The notes beneath the pieces are model-generated. The model worked only from the letters and a program-made list of their open reading frames with translations. It made no database searches and had not been told where the DNA came from. A DNA stretch of 64,000 nt, taken from contig NZ_CP071596.1 of the NCBI RefSeq assembly GCF_017357105.1, forward strand, positions 930,001 to 994,000. The letters run 5' to 3'. The number at the start of each line of letters is the position of its first letter. Position 1 is the stretch's first letter. Position numbers and translations under genes: made by a program. The stretch is from Natronosalvus caseinilyticus (lineage in GTDB: Archaea > Halobacteriota > Halobacteria > Halobacteriales > Natrialbaceae). Below are positions 9,821 to 18,678 of this stretch, one piece after another.

Positions 9821-11374
9821 ATGGCAACTGTTGACGAGACTGCCATCGACCCGTCGGACGCCTACGAACGGCTTCTCGAGCGATCCGAGAAGCTGACGAA
9901 CGTCCGGATGGCGTCGATGGCACTGGGGTGGGATCAACGGGTAATGATGCCCGAAGGGGGAACGCCGGCGCGAGCGGGGCAACTGTCGACGCTCTCGTCG
10001 CTCGGACACGAACTGTTGACCGCCGACGAGGTGGCGACGTGGCTCGAGGCGCTCGAGTCCGATGGGGTGACGCGGGATACGGGTAACGCTGAATCTGCGG
10101 ACGGCCTCACCGACGAGCAGACGGCGGTCGTCCGGGAACTCCGCCGGGAGCACGACCGGGCGGTCGACGTCCCGGCCGACCTGATCGAGCGGTTGACGGC
10201 CCACCAGGCCGAGACTCAGCAGGTCTGGCAGGAGGTGAAGGCGGCCGACGACTTCGAGCGGTTCGCGCCGGCGCTCGAGGAACTCATCGCCCTCCATCGC
10301 GAGCGCGCGGCGGCGATCGACCCCGCGGAGAACCCCTATCGGGTGCTCTACGAGGATAGTTTGCCGTACCTGCCGCTCGAGACGGTCGAGCGCATCTTCG
10401 ACGAGTTGCGCGCCCATCTCGTTCCGCTGATCGACGAGATTCAAGAGCGGGGCCGCGAGTTGCCGACGCCGTTCGCGGGCCACACCTACGACGAGGAGAC
10501 CCAGATGGCGCTCTCGGAGGCCGTTCTGGACGTGCTGGGCTACGACCGAACCCACGGTCGTCTCGACACGGCTCCGCACCCGTTCATGTCCGGCAATCAG
10601 TTCGACGCCCGGATCACGACTCGCTTCCGGGAGGACGACCCGCTCGACGCGCTGACGGCGACGATTCACGAGTTCGGTCACGCGACCTACCAGCTCGGCC
10701 TCCCGAAGGATCAGTACGGAACTCCGCTCGGCTCCTCGCTCTCCTCGGGCGTCCACGAGTCCCAGTCTCGCTTCTGGGAGAACCACGTGGGTCGGACGAA
10801 GGCGTTCTGGGAGCTGATTCTCCCCACCGTCAAAGAGCACTTCCCGCACCTCGAGGACGTGACCGTCGACGAGGCCTACGCGGCGGTCAACCGGATCTAC
10901 CCCGAGAACCTGATCCGCGTCGAGGCGGACGAACTCACCTACCACCTGCACGTCATCCTCCGGTGTGAGATCGACCGGGCGTTCGTCGAGGGCGACCTCG
11001 AGGTCGCCGACGTCCCGCAGGTCTGGAACGACAAGATGGACGACTACCTCGGGGTTCGACCGGAGACCGACGCCGAGGGCTGTCTCCAGGACACCCACTG
11101 GTCGTACGGCTTCGCCGGCTTCCAGGGGTACACCGTCGGGAGCGTGCTCGCAGCCCAGCTCGACGCCGCGATGCGCGAGGACCTCGAGGTAGACGCGCTC
11201 GTTCGGGAGGGGGAGTTCGACCCCCTCCGCGAATGGATGACCGAGCACGTCCATCGTCACGGCCAGCGCTACCCGACCGAGGAGTTGATCGAGGTGGCGA
11301 CGGGCGAACCGCTCACCGCCGAGTACTTCCTCGAGTACGTCGACGAGAAGTTCCGGACGCTGTACGGCCTCTAG
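9821..11374 (+). CDS. M32 carboxypeptidase, copy 2
   Basis: A 517-residue paralogue of the gene at 5095. The zinc motif HEFGH is at residues 283-287 (ATIHEFGHATYQLGLP), with the same ESQSRFWENHVGRT and VRPETDAEGCLQDTHWS blocks. The central region is longer by about ten residues (DSDGVTRDTGNAES-type insert after residue 75). ATG 9821 follows an AT-rich stretch (gagacgaaat). The two copies differ throughout, so this is an old duplication rather than a recent repeat. The expected role is cytoplasmic peptide trimming from the C-terminus. Confidence 0.95.
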   Translation: MATVDETAIDPSDAYERLLERSEKLTNVRMASMALGWDQRVMMPEGGTPARAGQLSTLSSLGHELLTADEVATWLEALESDGVTRDTGNAESADGLTDEQTAVVRELRREHDRAVDVPADLIERLTAHQAETQQVWQEVKAADDFERFAPALEELIALHRERAAAIDPAENPYRVLYEDSLPYLPLETVERIFDELRAHLVPLIDEIQERGRELPTPFAGHTYDEETQMALSEAVLDVLGYDRTHGRLDTAPHPFMSGNQFDARITTRFREDDPLDALTATIHEFGHATYQLGLPKDQYGTPLGSSLSSGVHESQSRFWENHVGRTKAFWELILPTVKEHFPHLEDVTVDEAYAAVNRIYPENLIRVEADELTYHLHVILRCEIDRAFVEGDLEVADVPQVWNDKMDDYLGVRPETDAEGCLQDTHWSYGFAGFQGYTVGSVLAAQLDAAMREDLEVDALVREGEFDPLREWMTEHVHRHGQRYPTEELIEVATGEPLTAEYFLEYVDEKFRTLYGL

Positions 11375-11464
11375 CGCTGGATCGACCCGGTCTCGAGTGG
11401 GCGCCGCGAGCGACCCTGTGTATGCCGGGCGAGTACTTCTTTCTCCTGGCACCCTGGCTCGAGT

Positions 11465-12067
11465 ATGCGAGTCTCGATACCGGGGATGCCGGGCATCTAC
11501 TACGACACCGACGCCGAATCGACCGCGGTCACTCTCGCGCTCACCGCTGCGGGTCGCCGAGCGCCGAAACCACACGGGTACGCCGTACAGGCGCTCCCGT
11601 ACCTCTGGGGCTTCGACGTCGACCTCAACGACGTGCCGCCGGACCACCCGCTGCAGTATCTCCACCCGGACGGCGCCCGGAGTATTCAGGAGTTCGCCCC
11701 CGACGAGAACCTCGAGCGGCTGGCGGGCGACGCCGACCGACTCGGGCGAGTGCTGTGGGCGATCAACGAGGAGACGGAGCGCGGCATCGAGCAGTTGATC
11801 GGCAAACGGCGCGAGGAGGAGACTCGAGGAACGAAGATCGAAATCGAGTCCGGGGAGCCCGAGGGCCGCGACCGCGACCGGGGCCGAAATGGAGTTCAGA
11901 GCCAGGAGCAGAATCGGGATCGAGATCCGGGTGCGAAACGACCTCACGCTGACGAGTTCGGCGAAGACGTCGTCGAACCTGGACCAGGGCCCGACACCGA
12001 CGCCGACGCCGACGCTGACGTCGATCCCGACTCCAGCCACGACCCGGACTCCGACCCTCGAGCGTAG
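11465..12067 (+). CDS. Hypothetical acidic protein with low-complexity Asp/Ala tail
   Basis: A 200-residue protein from ATG 11465. The first 115 residues look globular (MRVSIPGMPGIYYDTDAES, then GYAVQALPYLWGFDVDLND). The rest is charged low-complexity sequence ending in a DADADADVDPDS tail encoded by a near-tandem gac-gcc run at 11997-12025. The family is not recognised. The tail length may vary between strains because of the repeat. The gene ends inside a cluster of short direct repeats. Confidence 0.65.
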   Translation: MRVSIPGMPGIYYDTDAESTAVTLALTAAGRRAPKPHGYAVQALPYLWGFDVDLNDVPPDHPLQYLHPDGARSIQEFAPDENLERLAGDADRLGRVLWAINEETERGIEQLIGKRREEETRGTKIEIESGEPEGRDRDRGRNGVQSQEQNRDRDPGAKRPHADEFGEDVVEPGPGPDTDADADADVDPDSSHDPDSDPRA

Positions 12068-12117
12068 TCACTGTTCGTAGTCACTGTCGTAGCCACCGCT
12101 CGTAGTCACTGCTCGAG
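12064..12117. repeat. Four tandem 12-13-bp repeats (CGTAGTCACTG-type)
   Basis: The unit cgtagtcactgt/ctcg occurs four times in a row, with one degenerate copy (cgtagccaccg). It overlaps the stop codon of the preceding gene and is followed by ctcgagtgactc, a partial inverted copy. It could arise by slippage or act as a terminator region; nothing in the sequence decides. Confidence 0.6.
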
Positions 12118-12185
12118 TGACTCCACCAGAGAGAATCCACACGTATCGGCTGCCGTCGAACACTCTGCCAGAAAATCGCCTACAC

Positions 12186-12686
12186 CTACAGCCGCGGCAA
12201 GAACGCGTACAACAGCAATCCGAACGCGAGGTGCTGGAGCATCGTTTGCTCGACGGTCGTTCGGACGTAGTCCTCGTCGGCGATGGCGTACTCCTTCGTG
12301 CGGACCTTCGCGTGCATCGAGAGCACACCCTCGTCCTCCAGCTCGTGGAGGCTCGGGTAGACCGTCCCGGGGCTGAGTTGGGCACCGAAGAGGTGCGTCA
12401 GGTCCGAGAGGAGTTCTTTGCCGTGGGTTTCGCCGTGGAGCGAGATGAGCATGAGGAGGATCTCGTCGAGATTCTCCTTGATGATGGCGTCGTCGAACTG
12501 GACATCGTCGGTCGGGAGCGCACTCGTGACCTCCGCCATGAGTTCGTCGAGTTCGCGCTCGACGGCCCGGCTGTCTTCTTTGGTCGTCCCGATCGTGATA
12601 TCGTACTGTGCTGACTGCCCTGCCGCAGTCGCCGCGCTCGAGAACTGCTCGAGGACGGACTTCGTATTGGGGGGTTGCTCACGCAT
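12186..12686 (-). CDS. PadR-family winged-helix transcriptional regulator
   Basis: A 166-residue protein from ATG 12686 (MREQPPNTKSVLEQF). The PadR fold is at the C-terminal half: ILLMLISLHGETHGKELL, LSPGTVYPSLHELEDEGVL, then the wing VRTKEYAIADEDY, ending in a hydrophobic TMLQHLAFGLLLYAFL helix. PadR proteins are dimeric repressors, often ligand-responsive. An N-terminal extension of about 65 residues precedes the domain, as in several haloarchaeal members. The target is unknown; it is encoded alone with an AT-rich upstream region (12690-12890). Confidence 0.85.
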   Translation of the reverse strand: MREQPPNTKSVLEQFSSAATAAGQSAQYDITIGTTKEDSRAVERELDELMAEVTSALPTDDVQFDDAIIKENLDEILLMLISLHGETHGKELLSDLTHLFGAQLSPGTVYPSLHELEDEGVLSMHAKVRTKEYAIADEDYVRTTVEQTMLQHLAFGLLLYAFLPRL

Positions 12687-12996
12687 TTTCGAACACCTGG
12701 GGGGTTCACGACCGAACGCACCACCCTTCCCCACGCACGGGAGAACGGTTGGATTGATTCCATTTCCGATCGTGAATTACTCAAGAGGATGAACTACCAC
12801 GTAATAAAGAACGTGGCCGATTCTTGCCGGTATGAAAACCGACTGTCCGAGAGCGAAAGTCGCGTTATAAGCACTTAGACTCCGGTTGAGAGGGTTTACG
12901 GAAGAACCTTAAATATGTATGCGAAATATCTCGTGTCGTCCATCTCGACAACCGAATTCGGACGGCCGGCGTCGTCGAAAAGATGACGATTCGTCG

Positions 12997-13548
12997 TCAG
13001 GAGAGGCTCGTCGCCTCGTCTCGGATGATGCTCACCATCTCGCTCGGCTGACTCGAGTCTTCCTCCTCGTCGTCCAGTCGACGCTCGACACGACGTTCGG
13101 CCATCCGCGCGATCATCACGTGTTCCTCGAGGTCGTCCCCGCTGATCTTCGAGATGTACTCGAGGCTCTGGGCGTGGGCGCCAAAGAGCGTCCCCGACAG
13201 CGATTCGAGGGGGTACTCGAGGCTCGCGGGTTCGTCGTAACGACGGTTGTGAATCTCGCCGAGCGAGAGGCCGCGCAGGTAGGAGGTCATCTGCTTGCGG
13301 ACGAGCGGGCTGATCCACCCGAGGGTTTCGTAGTACCGCAGGCAGTTGAGCGCGCCGGTGGTGCCGAAGGTCTCGCCGAGGTAGCGAGCCCACTTGATCG
13401 TCGCGTCGGCGTGGGCCGAGGACTGTTCGAGCGATTCGAGGTACGGGGTGGGGGTGGGGGATGACATGATGGGGGTGTAGGGTGCCTGGCTGCCTGGCTG
13501 CGTGTCTGTCGGGTTCTTCGGCGGAGCAGGCTTGAACATTCCCGTCAT
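12997..13548 (-). CDS. FlaD/E-domain protein (archaellum accessory-like), stand-alone
   Basis: A protein of up to 183 residues. Its core YLESL...ATIKWARYLGETFGTTGALNCLRYYETLGWISP is the FlaD/FlaE C-terminal domain found in archaellum accessory proteins. ATG 13467 (MSSPTPTPYLESLEQ) is an equally likely start, because the segment before it is a low-complexity stretch containing tandem gcctggct. In haloarchaea FlaCE/FlaD sit in the archaellum operon and link to chemotaxis. Here the gene is alone, next to SerA, so it may be a paralogue with a different partner. Confidence 0.75.
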   Translation of the reverse strand: MTGMFKPAPPKNPTDTQPGSQAPYTPIMSSPTPTPYLESLEQSSAHADATIKWARYLGETFGTTGALNCLRYYETLGWISPLVRKQMTSYLRGLSLGEIHNRRYDEPASLEYPLESLSGTLFGAHAQSLEYISKISGDDLEEHVMIARMAERRVERRLDDEEEDSSQPSEMVSIIRDEATSLS

Positions 13549-13680
13549 TTCGAGCGGTGAGTCGAGCGATGAGTTGCGGACGGCGCCGCTCGCTTTCGCG
13601 TCCCTGTGAGTTCCTCACACAGGGGACCAACATCTGCAGCCTTCGGAAGGGTTTACCCGTTGCACGCGATTGACTCGCGC

Positions 13681-15264
13681 ATGAAGATTCTGGTCACGGA
13701 CCCCATCGACGACGCGGGTCTGGACGTACTCCGCGACGCCGGCCACGAGGTCGAAACGGCCTACGAACTCGAGGGCGAGGCGCTCCTCGAGGCGATTTCG
13801 ACGGCACACGGGCTGATCGTACGCTCCGGGACAGAGGTCACGCGTGGGGTCCTCGAAGCTGGCGAGAACCTCGTGATCGTCGGGCGGGCGGGTATCGGGG
13901 TCGACAACATCGACATCGAGGCGGCCACCGACGAGGGGATCATCGTCGCCAACGCACCGGAGGGGAACGTTCGTGCGGCCGCCGAGCACACGGTCGCGAT
14001 GACCTTTGCCGCCGCCCGCTCGATCCCGCAGGCTCACGCCCGCCTCAAAGGCGGCGAATGGGCCAAAAGCGAGTTCCTGGGGACCGAACTCAACGGCAAG
14101 ACCCTCGGTATCATCGGCCTCGGTCGCGTCGGCCAGGAGGTCGCGAAGAAACTCGACGCGCTCGGCATGGACCTCGTCGCCTACGATCCCTACATCTCCG
14201 AGGAGCGCGCTGACCGCCTCGGCGCCGAACTCGTCGACCTCGAGACCTGCCTCGAGCGCGGCGACTTCCTGACGATCCACACCCCGCTGACCCCGGAGAC
14301 GGAGGGGTTGATCGGCGACGCCGAACTCGAGCGTTTCGGCCACGGCTACCTCGTGAACGTCGGCCGCGGCGGTATCGTCGACGAGGACGCCCTCGCGGCG
14401 AAGGTCGAGCAGGAAGTGGTCGCCGGGGCCGCCCTGGACGTCTTCCGCGAGGAACCGCTTCCCGAGGACTCCCCGCTGCTGTTCGTCGAGGACGTCATCG
14501 TCACGCCCCACCTCGGGGCCTCGACCGAGGCCGCCCAGGAGAACGTTGCGACCTCGACGGCCGAACAGGTCGTCGCCGCCCTCGCAGAGGAGCCAGTCGC
14601 GAACGCACTCAACGCGCCGTCGATCGACGAGAGCGCGTTCCCGCGCCTCGAGCCCTACATCAACATCGCCGAGACGGCGGGCAAGATTGCCGCCCAGGTG
14701 CTCGACGCCCGCATCGAGTCCATCGAAGTGCGCTACGAGGGCGACATCGCCGAGGAGGACGTCGAGTTCGTCACCGCCTCGGCGCTGAAGGGTGTCTTCG
14801 AGCCGCTCGAGTGGCAGGTCAACGCCGTCAACGCCCCCCAGATCGCTGAGGACCGGGGCGTCGACGTGACCGAGTCGAAGAGCCGCCAGAGCGAGGACTT
14901 CCAGAGCCTGATCTCGGTGACGGTCTCGAGCGGCGACGACGCGATCACGGTCGACGGTACCCTGTTCGCCGGCAACGACCCGCGGATCGTCCGCATCGAC
15001 GACTACCGCGTCGACGCCATCCCCCACGGGAAGATGGTCGTCACCCGGAACACGGACGAACCCGGTGTCATCGGCCTCATCGGGACCGTGATGGGCGCCC
15101 ACGGCGTCAACATCGCAGGGATGTTCAACGCTCGCGAGGCCCACGGTGGGGAGGCCCTGACCGTCTACAACGTCGACGGCGAAGTGCCCGACGAGGCGAG
15201 GGAAGAACTTGAGGCCGACGAACGGATCATCAGGGTTCGGTACATCACACTGAACGGGTCGTAG
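13681..15264 (+). CDS. serA: D-3-phosphoglycerate dehydrogenase
   Basis: A 527-residue protein with the long SerA architecture. The 2-hydroxyacid dehydrogenase domain carries the NAD-binding LGIIGLGRVGQEVA (about residues 141-154) and the catalytic PHLGAST. An intervening domain follows, then a C-terminal ACT domain (DEPGVIGLIGTVMGAHGVNI). It oxidises 3-phosphoglycerate to 3-phosphohydroxypyruvate, the first step of serine synthesis. The ACT domain suggests serine feedback. ATG 13681 is clear and gives the standard N-terminus (MKILVTDPIDDAGLD). Confidence 0.96.
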   Translation: MKILVTDPIDDAGLDVLRDAGHEVETAYELEGEALLEAISTAHGLIVRSGTEVTRGVLEAGENLVIVGRAGIGVDNIDIEAATDEGIIVANAPEGNVRAAAEHTVAMTFAAARSIPQAHARLKGGEWAKSEFLGTELNGKTLGIIGLGRVGQEVAKKLDALGMDLVAYDPYISEERADRLGAELVDLETCLERGDFLTIHTPLTPETEGLIGDAELERFGHGYLVNVGRGGIVDEDALAAKVEQEVVAGAALDVFREEPLPEDSPLLFVEDVIVTPHLGASTEAAQENVATSTAEQVVAALAEEPVANALNAPSIDESAFPRLEPYINIAETAGKIAAQVLDARIESIEVRYEGDIAEEDVEFVTASALKGVFEPLEWQVNAVNAPQIAEDRGVDVTESKSRQSEDFQSLISVTVSSGDDAITVDGTLFAGNDPRIVRIDDYRVDAIPHGKMVVTRNTDEPGVIGLIGTVMGAHGVNIAGMFNAREAHGGEALTVYNVDGEVPDEAREELEADERIIRVRYITLNGS

Positions 15265-15343
15265 CCCGTCTTGGCGATTCAGATTCGTTTTCGGTCGTCG
15301 TCGCTCGAGTTGTCAGAAACGCTCATTTGTTCCGTGCTTGGTG

Positions 15344-16120
15344 GTGTATACAGTGCAACACCAGTCGAGTCATGCCGTGCTCGTCGGCGACCCCGTGATC
15401 GGCACCGGTGCGCTCGATCGACTCCTGGTCGACGCCACCGTCGCGACAGCGACGGTCTCGGAGTCGATAGCGATCCGTCTCGAGCGGACCCACTTCGAAG
15501 ACGACTACGCCGACGTAATTTCGCTGCTCGAGGATCGATTCGACGTACGACCTGGCGGGAGCGACGTCGTCTACGAGGGGACCGCCGCCGAGGAGGTCGG
15601 CGATGCACTGACAGCACTGCTCACGATCGACTCCTGGCAGCGAGTGCACGCGCTCAGGTCGATTCGGCTCTTCCACGACGGTCGGTGCTGTCTCGAGTAC
15701 GTCCCGGAACACACGTCGTTCACCCTCGACGAGGACGCGAATCCCGCCGTAATTTCGGCCGTTCGCACGGCGCTCGAGGCCCATCCGGCGGGCGTGTTCT
15801 CGACAGAACCACTCGTCGAGTGGGAGCACGGCGAGACGTCGTACCGCATCGCGCCGCCGTCGCTCTGTGTGGGAAACACGTGCTTCGGCGTGCGGATGCT
15901 GGCCGGAATCGAACCTGACCGGGATCGACGAGTGATCGCGCTCTCCTGGCACGAGCCGTCAGCGGGCGTTCTCGGGCGCGTTCTCGAGAAATTGATTGGT
16001 CTCCTTGGGGAGCCTCGACCCAACGAACTCCGGTTCTCGTCGCTGGAGTCGTTCGAGTCGGCGCGGGACGTCCTCGAACGTATTACCGGGGTTACGGGTA
16101 TTGATGGCTCTCCCCGCTAG
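15344..16120 (+). CDS. Hypothetical protein, haloarchaeal type
   Basis: A protein of about 258 residues with an acidic soluble composition and no membrane segment. Several GTG/TTG starts cluster at 15338-15353; GTG 15344 is a compromise. Distinct stretches are ERTHFEDDYADVISLLEDRF and a C-terminal helix-rich VLGRVLEKLIGLLGEPRPNELRFSSL. No family is recognised. It follows SerA in the same direction after about 80 bases, but no functional link can be seen. Confidence 0.7.
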   Translation: MYTVQHQSSHAVLVGDPVIGTGALDRLLVDATVATATVSESIAIRLERTHFEDDYADVISLLEDRFDVRPGGSDVVYEGTAAEEVGDALTALLTIDSWQRVHALRSIRLFHDGRCCLEYVPEHTSFTLDEDANPAVISAVRTALEAHPAGVFSTEPLVEWEHGETSYRIAPPSLCVGNTCFGVRMLAGIEPDRDRRVIALSWHEPSAGVLGRVLEKLIGLLGEPRPNELRFSSLESFESARDVLERITGVTGIDGSPR

Positions 16121-16190
16121 TTCGTCGGGTTTCCCGGACTGTATCTTCGGTCACCGCCACAATTATTCCAGATGATGGATAATTAATTGT

Positions 16191-16358
16191 ATGGACTACA
16201 AGGATTTGGTCGTGACTGCGTCCGCCTTTTTGGGTGGCGTTCTCGGGAGCACGGTCGGTGGAATACTCGGACTCGGTGCGGGCATCGTGGTCGGTGCTGG
16301 GGTGAGTGCAGTATGGGCGTACGAGACCGACCGACGAAATGTGCGGGAAACATCGTAA
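16191..16358 (+). CDS. Small 55-residue membrane protein
   Basis: ATG 16191 to TAA 16358. After MDYKDLV comes one long hydrophobic, glycine-rich segment (ASAFLGGVLGSTVGGILGLG and a further glycine/valine-rich stretch), then a charged tail YETDRRNVRETS. The glycine pattern (GG..G...GG..G.G) resembles GxxxG-packed or YtxH/glycine-zipper membrane peptides. An AT-rich stretch (gatgatggataattaattgt) lies directly upstream. Function is unknown. It is supported by the clean start, composition and hydrophobicity, not by homology. Confidence 0.6.
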   Translation: MDYKDLVVTASAFLGGVLGSTVGGILGLGAGIVVGAGVSAVWAYETDRRNVRETS

Positions 16359-16444
16359 GAGGGCGTAGTACGATCTCTCTATCGACCAATCACGCTCTGG
16401 ATGCCTCCCGAAGAGTCATGCTTTTTGCATACGATATAACGTCA

Positions 16445-16951
16445 ATGAACCGAAGGCACATACTCGCTCTCGTCGGAGCGAGCGCCAGTGTTCCAGGCGG
16501 ATACGTCGCGTGGAACTGGTATCGAGCTCCGTCCCTGCCGGACGGAATGGACGTCGAAACGTTGTATGTCAGCGGAGACGTATTCGGCGAACCAGCGCCG
16601 CCTGATCGCATTCTAGGTCCAAGAGAAGAGCGACACAAGGTATTCGAAGACGAAGAGACGGGAACGAACGAGATTACCTTCGACGATTCTGCAATCACGT
16701 TCGTCGAAGAGACCGATTTCGACGCCTCGTCTCTCGTAATCGTCCAGACGGGAATGCAAACCGAACCCAACCTCGCACTCGAGGCGATCTCTCGAACCGA
16801 CGATGGGATTCACCTCGACGTAACCGTCGAACACCCGTGGTGGCGGGGTGGGAACGACGATCTGGGAATCCACTCGCTGCTCGTCAGGGTCACTGACGAA
16901 CGAGACGACACCCTCGAGTCGGTTTCGGTGGCTATCGAGGGATACGTCTAG
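16445..16951 (+). CDS. Hypothetical exported protein
   Basis: A 168-residue protein from ATG 16445. It begins MNRRHILALVGASASVPGGY, a short Arg-Arg signal-like N-terminus reminiscent of Tat or lipoprotein signals but without the lipobox cysteine. The mature part is acidic and beta-rich (DDSAITFVEETDFDASSLVIVQ) and resembles small haloarchaeal surface proteins. The frame extends further upstream, but that part overlaps the small membrane protein in another frame and is not needed. The gene at 39017 has a similar N-terminus. Confidence 0.7.
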   Translation: MNRRHILALVGASASVPGGYVAWNWYRAPSLPDGMDVETLYVSGDVFGEPAPPDRILGPREERHKVFEDEETGTNEITFDDSAITFVEETDFDASSLVIVQTGMQTEPNLALEAISRTDDGIHLDVTVEHPWWRGGNDDLGIHSLLVRVTDERDDTLESVSVAIEGYV

Positions 16952-16993
16952 ACTTTTAGTGCTGATCACTGACGCGGACGACGAGTGACGCAC

Positions 16994-18544
16994 CTACGCG
17001 AACTTCTGCACCGTGATCTCGAGCGTGTCGAGATCCACGATGGGCGCGTAGCCGGAGTCGGGGTCGATGTTGACGCTCTTCTGGAAGTCCGTCTGGGCCT
17101 GCCAGCACCCAGAGTTGATCGCGAGCACGTTGTGGTACTTCCCGAACCCGAGTTTGTGGACGTGGCCGGTGTGGAAGATGTCGGGCACCTCGTCGATGAT
17201 CAGGTGGTCTTTCTCCTCCGGGGCGAGGCGGGTGTGGCCCCCGAACTGGGGCGCGACGTGGCGCTTCTTGAGGAGGTGGTACATCGCCTTGTGCGGGTCG
17301 TCGTAGCTCGCCTTCTCCGCGGGGAGCTCGGCGATGACCTCGTCCAGGCTGACGCCGTGGTACATCAGGACGGAGACGCCCTCGACGGTGACCATCGCGG
17401 GGTTGCTCACGATCTGTGCGTCGTGGGCGGTCATAATCTCGCGCAGGTTCTCGTCGAACCCGGGCTGGGGTTCGGCCAGGCGAACCGCGTCGTGGTTGCC
17501 CGGGATCATCACGATCTCGAGGTCGCCCGGGACCTGCTTGAGGTACTCGCTGAAGCGCTCGTACTGGTCGTAGATGTCGATAATGTCGAGTTCCTCGTCC
17601 TGATTCGGGTAGATCCCGACGCCCTCGACCATGTCGCCGGCCAGCAGGAGGTACTCGACGTGCTGGGCGTCCTCGGTGTGGAGCCAGTCGGTAAAGCGAT
17701 TCCAGGCGTCGTGCATGAACTCCTGGCTGCCGACGTGGACGTCGCTGATGAGCGCCGCCTGCACGTGGCGGTCGGCCGTCGAGGGCTGGTGGGTCCGGGG
17801 CACGTCAGGGAAGTACATCGAGTCGACGAAGGCGATGCCCGCGTCGTCCGAGAGCGTTCCCTCCATCGCGAGCACCTCGTCACAGAGCAGTTCGTCGACC
17901 AGGTCGGCGTAGTCGCGGTCCTTCATCACCAGCCACGGGAACGTCCCGGTGGCGTCCTCGAGTTCGATCAGCCAGTGGCCGCTGGCCGTCGAGCGAATGT
18001 CGTTGACCAGCCCGACCATCCCGACCTCACCGCCGCCGGGCATCGACTGAATGGCGGTCGCCGGGCGGTGGTTGACCCGTCCCCGGAGTTTACCGCCGAG
18101 GCGCTCGAGGCGGTCGCGAAAGACCGCCACGAAGTCCTCGTACTCGCCGGTGCCGGTACTCTGGCCGGTCATGTCGTTGGCGACGTCGATCGACTGCCGA
18201 TTCGGGTCGAGGGGCGTTCTCGGAGCGGAATCCCCCTTCGTTTCGACTGGAGCGTTACCCTCGTCCTGTGGCGATACGTCGGGGCCGGTTCCAGTCGAAA
18301 CAGGGGGGTCCTGGCGAGCGGACGTCGGCTCGCTCGAGGCAGGCTGGTGGGTTGCGCCGTCGAGCGCCGTCCTGACGTCCTCGGTCCGGAGGACGAGCGC
18401 GTTCTCGGGGGCGGCGTCGATGGCGCGTTCGAGGACGCCGGCGGGGTCGTCCGCGGTGGCGATGAGCGTCACCGCCTCGCGGTCGGCGTTGTAGCCGCGG
18501 CTGGTGAGTTCGCTGACGATCCGGGCCGGCCCCTCGAGTGGCAC
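16994..18544 (-). CDS. polB: DNA polymerase D small subunit (DP1, proofreading exonuclease)
   Basis: A 516-residue protein. After an N-terminal region (SELTSRGYNADREAVTLIA) and an acidic linker comes an OB-fold region, then a calcineurin-like phosphoesterase with SDVHVGSQEF, LAGDMVEG, PGNHD, MYHG and HTGHVH. This is the Mre11-like 3'-5' exonuclease subunit of the archaeal replicative polymerase PolD. GTG 18544 is chosen because a TTTTAT box lies about 25-30 nt upstream, suggesting a leaderless start. The frame continues upstream into the divergent signal-peptidase region. All metal-binding motifs are intact. Confidence 0.95.
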   Translation of the reverse strand: MPLEGPARIVSELTSRGYNADREAVTLIATADDPAGVLERAIDAAPENALVLRTEDVRTALDGATHQPASSEPTSARQDPPVSTGTGPDVSPQDEGNAPVETKGDSAPRTPLDPNRQSIDVANDMTGQSTGTGEYEDFVAVFRDRLERLGGKLRGRVNHRPATAIQSMPGGGEVGMVGLVNDIRSTASGHWLIELEDATGTFPWLVMKDRDYADLVDELLCDEVLAMEGTLSDDAGIAFVDSMYFPDVPRTHQPSTADRHVQAALISDVHVGSQEFMHDAWNRFTDWLHTEDAQHVEYLLLAGDMVEGVGIYPNQDEELDIIDIYDQYERFSEYLKQVPGDLEIVMIPGNHDAVRLAEPQPGFDENLREIMTAHDAQIVSNPAMVTVEGVSVLMYHGVSLDEVIAELPAEKASYDDPHKAMYHLLKKRHVAPQFGGHTRLAPEEKDHLIIDEVPDIFHTGHVHKLGFGKYHNVLAINSGCWQAQTDFQKSVNIDPDSGYAPIVDLDTLEITVQKFA

Positions 18545-18678
18545 GTCCTGCGTATTCGCGAGTGACGATAAAAGGATGGCGGATACGACCGTCCGTTCGG
18601 GCGACGACCTGTCGGCGTGGGAACGCGACTCACCCTCGAACAGAAAATTGATTGCCGCGTCCCCCAAACCGGGAGTCG

